From: Bacillota bacterium
Lineage (GTDB): Bacteria > Bacillota > Clostridia > Acetivibrionales > DTU013
Direction of reading: 5' to 3'
Assembly: GCA_023435925.1 (NCBI GenBank)
Contig: JAEZLF010000190.1
Location: forward strand, 1 to 9,042
Length of the DNA: 9,042 nt
Shown in pieces: positions 5,743 to 9,042 of the stretch. The position numbers and the translations under genes are program-made. The number at the start of each line of letters is the position of its first letter. Position 1 is the stretch's first letter. Under the pieces are notes generated by a model. That model did no database searches and was not told the DNA's origin. It saw only the letters and a list, made by a program, of their open reading frames with translations.

Positions 5743-6939
5743 ATGAAGGAAAAGCTAATCAGATATAAAAAATGGATTCTGGCCGGAGCCGTACTGCTTG
5801 TTATACTTGTAGCTGCAGGCATAATCAGATATAATGTGATTAATGCAGAGAAAGCCAAGAGCCTTGAACCGGTTTATTCGACGGAAGTGGAGCGGCCTGA
5901 AGGCATTATTGCCTGGGGCGAGGTGAGATACGAGAAGATTTATGATATAAATATCGATTTTCCATCCTCAGTCACACAGGTCAAGGTCAAGGAGGGAGAC
6001 CGTGTTTCCATGGGACAGGAGCTAGTGACACTGGACATTTCGGAATACCTTGGACTGATGGCCAAGCTCCGGGAGCAGCTGAAAGCGGGAGAGGCCGGGA
6101 TGAAGAACACGGAACTTGACACATCCGCGCTTTTGGCTGACATTGCTCAGCTTCAAAAGGATATAAAGACAAAAACTAACGAATTAAATAATGGAACCAA
6201 TCCAGATGTTGAAATTCTTCAGACTTCACTTGTACTGGCAAAAAAAGAACTGGAGAATGCGCAAACAGATGTCAATGACAATCAGGAGCTGTTTGAAGCG
6301 GGTTCCATCTCAAAAAGCACCCTTGATCAATACGTTAGTATATTGGATCAGAGGAAAAAAGCCGTGTTGGATGTAGAGAGTAATATAAAAAAGGCAAAAA
6401 GCGGCTTAAAGGCAGAGCTGGACCAGCTGAATATTTTACTTAAATCAAAACAAGCCCAGCTTGATCAGACAACAAACTCAAACATTGCAAACACAGCAAA
6501 GCAAGACAGCGGTGTTGAAGCTGCCCGGATCGACCTTGAAACTATGGAAAATAAAAGTGCAAAAGACTATTTGAATGCTAATAGCATAGTGTCCAGTGTT
6601 AATAATGGTATTGTGCAAAACATTGGAGTGATAAACGGTACTATTCTTGGAGTGCAGAATATGCCCACAAGGGTGTTGCAGCTGATAGATGCAGATACCA
6701 TAGTTGTCAGTGCAGAGGTTGATGAGGAGTTTATAAGAAATGTGGTATTGGGTGAGGCTGTTAATATCGTACCGACAGCAGATAACAGTTTGTTAATTCC
6801 CGGAGTTGTGTCGCATATATCAAATCTCGCTGTAGAAAAGGATGGAAAGAGGATAGTAAAGGTGGAGGTTAAGCCACAGGATCCCAAAGGAGATTTGAAA
6901 CCAGGCTACAGTGTGGATGTGTTTTTTTCAAGCAAGTGA
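5743..6939 (+). CDS. HlyD/MacA-like membrane fusion (periplasmic adaptor-type) protein
   Basis: This 398-residue protein is the extracytoplasmic adaptor of the exporter. A cytoplasmic basic tail is followed by one transmembrane anchor (about 11-28) with no lipobox Cys. The first half of a barrel-sandwich (lipoyl-like) domain follows, including VTQVKVKEGDRVSMGQEL (about 78-95). A long Gln/Lys/Glu-rich helical hairpin, probably coiled coil, spans about 104-275. The second lipoyl half is around VSSVNNGIVQNIGVINGT, and a beta-barrel plus membrane-proximal region runs from about 315 to the end (VVSAEVDEEFI, LKPGYSVDVFF). This domain order matches HlyD, MacA and Bacillus YknX. Since no outer membrane is expected, the hairpin would project toward the cell wall or help capture substrate rather than dock on TolC. 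The gene starts 19 bases after the permease stop. Family and role are secure; the substrate is unknown. Confidence 0.92.
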   Translation: MKEKLIRYKKWILAGAVLLVILVAAGIIRYNVINAEKAKSLEPVYSTEVERPEGIIAWGEVRYEKIYDINIDFPSSVTQVKVKEGDRVSMGQELVTLDISEYLGLMAKLREQLKAGEAGMKNTELDTSALLADIAQLQKDIKTKTNELNNGTNPDVEILQTSLVLAKKELENAQTDVNDNQELFEAGSISKSTLDQYVSILDQRKKAVLDVESNIKKAKSGLKAELDQLNILLKSKQAQLDQTTNSNIANTAKQDSGVEAARIDLETMENKSAKDYLNANSIVSSVNNGIVQNIGVINGTILGVQNMPTRVLQLIDADTIVVSAEVDEEFIRNVVLGEAVNIVPTADNSLLIPGVVSHISNLAVEKDGKRIVKVEVKPQDPKGDLKPGYSVDVFFSSK

Positions 6940-6960
6940 GAGATGTTGTTGACGGGGACA

Positions 6961-6992
6961 TACCTGTCGGGAGGGAGTATTCCCACCGGGTA
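6961..6992 (+). promoter_or_regulatory. Hairpin between adaptor and response regulator genes
   Basis: Within the 89-base gap, TACC (6961-6964) pairs with GGTA (6989-6992), CGG (6968-6970) with CCG (6986-6988), and GGGA (6973-6976) with TCCC (6981-6984) around a GTAT loop. The three short helices are separated by a three-base bulge and a small internal loop. There is no T-run after it, so it is not a classical terminator. It could separate messenger stability of the pump genes from that of the regulator genes. No clear promoter was found in the gap. The regulator's ribosome binding site AGGAGG is at 7014-7019. Confidence 0.4.
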
Positions 6993-7028
6993 TAGGCGGC
7001 CCTTATTTGGATTAGGAGGTGCTGGCGC

Positions 7029-7724
7029 ATGGAGAAAATTCTTATAGTAGATGATGATAAGGAAATAGCGCTGCTGATATCGGATACTCTTTCTGATGAA
7101 GGATATGAGTGTCTTGTGTCATTTACCGGTGAAGGCACTCTTGCTTTAATCAAGGACAACCCTGACATTTCCCTAATACTGCTGGACATTATGCTGCCGG
7201 ATATAGACGGTCTTGAAATCTGTAGAAAAATCAGAAATACAGTCGCGTGCCCAATTCTATTTGTAACGGCCAAAAACCGCACATATGATACTATGCTGGG
7301 GTTTGAAATGGGTGCAGATGACTATATATCAAAGCCCTTTGTGACAGAAGAGCTAGTTGCCAGAGTGAAGGCCCATTTACGGCGTGAAAAACGAAATATT
7401 CAGAAGAAAAACAGTGCTATGACTATTGGTAGCATCCATATAGACTCAGAAAGCTATGAGGTTACAGTAAAGGGAAAACCTGTGGATTTATCGACAAGAG
7501 AGTTTCAACTACTACATTATCTATTTATTAATGCGGGAAAGGTTCTATCAAAAGAACAAATCTTTAGCTCGGTATGGGGCACCGACTTTGCCGATATTGG
7601 TACAGTGGCTGTCAATATTAAAAATCTGAGGGATAAGATCGATAAGGAAAACCGTTATATTAAAACAGTATGGGGAGTAGGATACAAGCTCGTCAAGTAT
7701 CCTGACAGCGAAGATGAGTATTAG
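7029..7724 (+). CDS. OmpR/PhoB-family response regulator
   Basis: This is a 231-residue two-domain transcription factor. The receiver domain (about 1-118) has the acidic pocket Asp8/Asp9/Asp10, phospho-acceptor Asp53 (LILLDIMLPDIDG), Thr80 and Lys102 (DDYISKPF), so all residues for phosphorylation are present. The winged-helix DNA-binding domain (about 130-226) carries the usual elements: STREFQLLHYL, the VLSKEQIFSSVWG turn, the recognition-helix region VAVNIKNLRDKID, and the wing KTVWGVGYKL. ATG 7029 is preceded by AGGAGG nine bases upstream. The gene overlaps the kinase gene by 11 bases, which fixes the pair. By family analogy it should bind direct repeats upstream of its target promoter; the likely target is the exporter operon promoter near 2625-2652, making the operon self-regulated, but that is inference. 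Confidence 0.96.
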   Translation: MEKILIVDDDKEIALLISDTLSDEGYECLVSFTGEGTLALIKDNPDISLILLDIMLPDIDGLEICRKIRNTVACPILFVTAKNRTYDTMLGFEMGADDYISKPFVTEELVARVKAHLRREKRNIQKKNSAMTIGSIHIDSESYEVTVKGKPVDLSTREFQLLHYLFINAGKVLSKEQIFSSVWGTDFADIGTVAVNIKNLRDKIDKENRYIKTVWGVGYKLVKYPDSEDEY

Positions 7725-8991
7725 AATCAAGCTTACACTGCTGGTGCTCTTTGCGTTTATATTAAATATCCTACTTGTGTATGGGTACTACAATCTGTTT
7801 TTGTCCAAAGACATATCAAGCTTTAATGCCAGCATTCAAGAACAGCTCCAGGCTGAAATCGAGAGCATTTCAAAAGAAATAAGCAATAGGGTGGATTACA
7901 AGGAAATACTAAATAATGTTTCCAGAGAAAAAGGCTTGATTATACAGTTAAGTGACGAACACGGAACAGTGGTCTTTCATTCAGGAGGGGATAAGGGGGT
8001 GAGTGTGGAGAGTAGTGTATCGAGCCTGGTTCATGTTGATGATCGTGTTCATCTGTTGAAGGTCACCAGACCGATGCCTTTAATACATATATCAGCTTAT
8101 CGTATGGGTAGGGATGTTTTTTTAACGGAAGTAGTGATTATTCTCATAATTCTTTTATTGGCAGCAGTTCCTATTTACTTGGATTATGTCAAGCCCATTG
8201 TTGCTCTGCAAAGAAACATGGAAAGATATAAGGAAGGAATTCAGCCTAAAAGTGTTTCGCGAAGAGATGAGATAGGGCTGCTGCAGAACAGGTTTGTTAC
8301 TCTTACGGAGGCCATCGAAAAAGAAAAACAGAAGCAGCAGTTGATTATTGCTTCCATTTCCCACGATATAAAAACACCTCTTACATCTATCATGGGCTTT
8401 GCTGAGCGGTTGAAAAAGCCTTCTCTTCCTGCTGACAAGCATGACAGCTATGTGAATATAATCTATAACAAGGCTGTATCAATTAATAACCTGGTGGAGG
8501 AATTTGACGATTATTTGAATCTCCATATTCAAAACGGAATAAAGCAACAGAAGATTTCTGCCGAGAAGTTCTGTGCTATTTTGAAATCGGATTATGAAAC
8601 TGAATTGACAGAACGAGGAGTTGCCTTTGCCGTTAATGTCACCTGTCCTAAGGAACTGATTTTTATTGATATTTCGAAGATGAGGAGAGTCTTTGGAAAC
8701 ATTATAAGTAACAGTCTGAAGCACCTTGATCGACTGACTCCCTCTATAGAGGTGTTTTGCTCAAAGAAGGATGATTCAATGATATTTTCTGTTGAAGATA
8801 ATGGGAAAGGCATTTCTGAAGAGGAATTGGGTAAGATCTTTGATCCCTTCTATACCTCCGATAAAGGACGCTCTGTTGCAGGACTTGGCCTCTCGATTTG
8901 CAGGGAAATCGTTGAAGCATGCAGCGGGACTATTTGGGCTGAAAACAATGAAAAGGGCGGTACCACCATCAAAATTCGCCTTCCAGCTTGA
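7714..8991 (+). CDS. Sensor histidine kinase with extracellular domain and HAMP
   Basis: This 425-residue membrane kinase is the partner of the preceding regulator. TM1 (about 7-29) and TM2 (about 135-158) enclose an extracellular domain of roughly 105 residues, followed by a HAMP linker (about 157-208, with VKPI and the RRDEIGLL motif). The HisKA dimerisation domain has the phosphorylated His217 in SISHDIKTPLTS. The catalytic ATP-binding domain has Asn333 (N box, IISNSLKHL), the G1 box DNGKG (362-366), the F box FDPFYTSD (376-383) and the G2 box GLGLSI (390-395). All catalytic residues are intact. The extracellular domain is too large for the intramembrane-sensing kinases paired with Bce transporters, so it probably senses a ligand or envelope state directly. 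The ATG at 7714 overlaps the regulator's end (stop at 7722-7724). The protein ends normally, 51 bases before the window edge. Confidence 0.95.
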   Translation: MSIRIKLTLLVLFAFILNILLVYGYYNLFLSKDISSFNASIQEQLQAEIESISKEISNRVDYKEILNNVSREKGLIIQLSDEHGTVVFHSGGDKGVSVESSVSSLVHVDDRVHLLKVTRPMPLIHISAYRMGRDVFLTEVVIILIILLLAAVPIYLDYVKPIVALQRNMERYKEGIQPKSVSRRDEIGLLQNRFVTLTEAIEKEKQKQQLIIASISHDIKTPLTSIMGFAERLKKPSLPADKHDSYVNIIYNKAVSINNLVEEFDDYLNLHIQNGIKQQKISAEKFCAILKSDYETELTERGVAFAVNVTCPKELIFIDISKMRRVFGNIISNSLKHLDRLTPSIEVFCSKKDDSMIFSVEDNGKGISEEELGKIFDPFYTSDKGRSVAGLGLSICREIVEACSGTIWAENNEKGGTTIKIRLPA

Positions 8992-9042
8992 CATTGCTCT
9001 TTATCTATTAACCAACAACCCGGTCTTTAGCAGATATTGGTC

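Noticed and set aside
2719..8991. Bce-type (bacitracin resistance) module
   Set aside because: The permease has two extracellular domains and about eight helices, an HlyD-like adaptor is present, and the kinase has a large extracellular domain; Bce modules lack the adaptor and use small intramembrane-sensing kinases.
9011..9041. ACCAA/TTGGT inverted repeat as operon terminator
   Set aside because: Only five base pairs around a 21-base loop and no T-run within the window.
9001..9042. End of a convergent minus-strand gene (13 codons then TAA)
   Set aside because: The frame is open from the edge to 9001 on the minus strand, but 13 residues are too few to distinguish from chance.

Overview
This window looks like a chromosomal segment of a low-to-moderate G+C anaerobic Firmicute of the class Clostridia. 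The evidence is the strong GGAGG-type ribosome binding sites, the sigma-A-like promoters, and an EF-P gene followed by a CD1247-like acidic zinc-ribbon protein, a pairing I associate with clostridia. There is also a Gram-positive type I signal peptidase and an OmpR-type two-component system joined to an MacB/FtsX-class ABC exporter. The species cannot be read from the sequence. All eight genes lie on the + strand.

Left half (1-2311), housekeeping: the 3' part of aroQ (type II 3-dehydroquinase, cut by the window edge); a good sigma-A-type promoter at 443-471; efp (elongation factor P); a 159-residue CD1247-like protein carrying 31 consecutive residues made only of Asp, Glu and Cys, followed by a zinc ribbon; and a type I signal peptidase that starts two bases after the preceding stop codon. 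These may form one transcript running from the efp promoter to about 2311.

Middle (2312-2718): 407 bases without a convincing gene. It holds a run of small hairpins, one strong hairpin (2437-2471) that may end the first transcript, an A+T-rich stretch, and a sigma-A-like promoter (2625-2652) with a structured leader in front of the next operon.

Right half (2719-8991), a five-gene exporter plus sensor operon: ABC ATPase, two-unit FtsX/MacB-type permease, membrane-anchored HlyD/MacA-like adaptor, OmpR-family response regulator and HAMP-containing histidine kinase. The genes overlap or are closely spaced, except for 89 bases with a hairpin between adaptor and regulator. The ATPase, permease and adaptor should form a tripartite pump of the YknXYZ/MacAB kind. 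The kinase and regulator probably sense the substrate or envelope stress and control the operon. No substrate gene (peptide, bacteriocin, modification enzyme) is visible, so the cargo is unknown. I found no mobile element, CRISPR array, tRNA or rRNA. Most of the window is recognisable family members; the Asp/Glu/Cys tract and the intergenic structures are the least explained parts.
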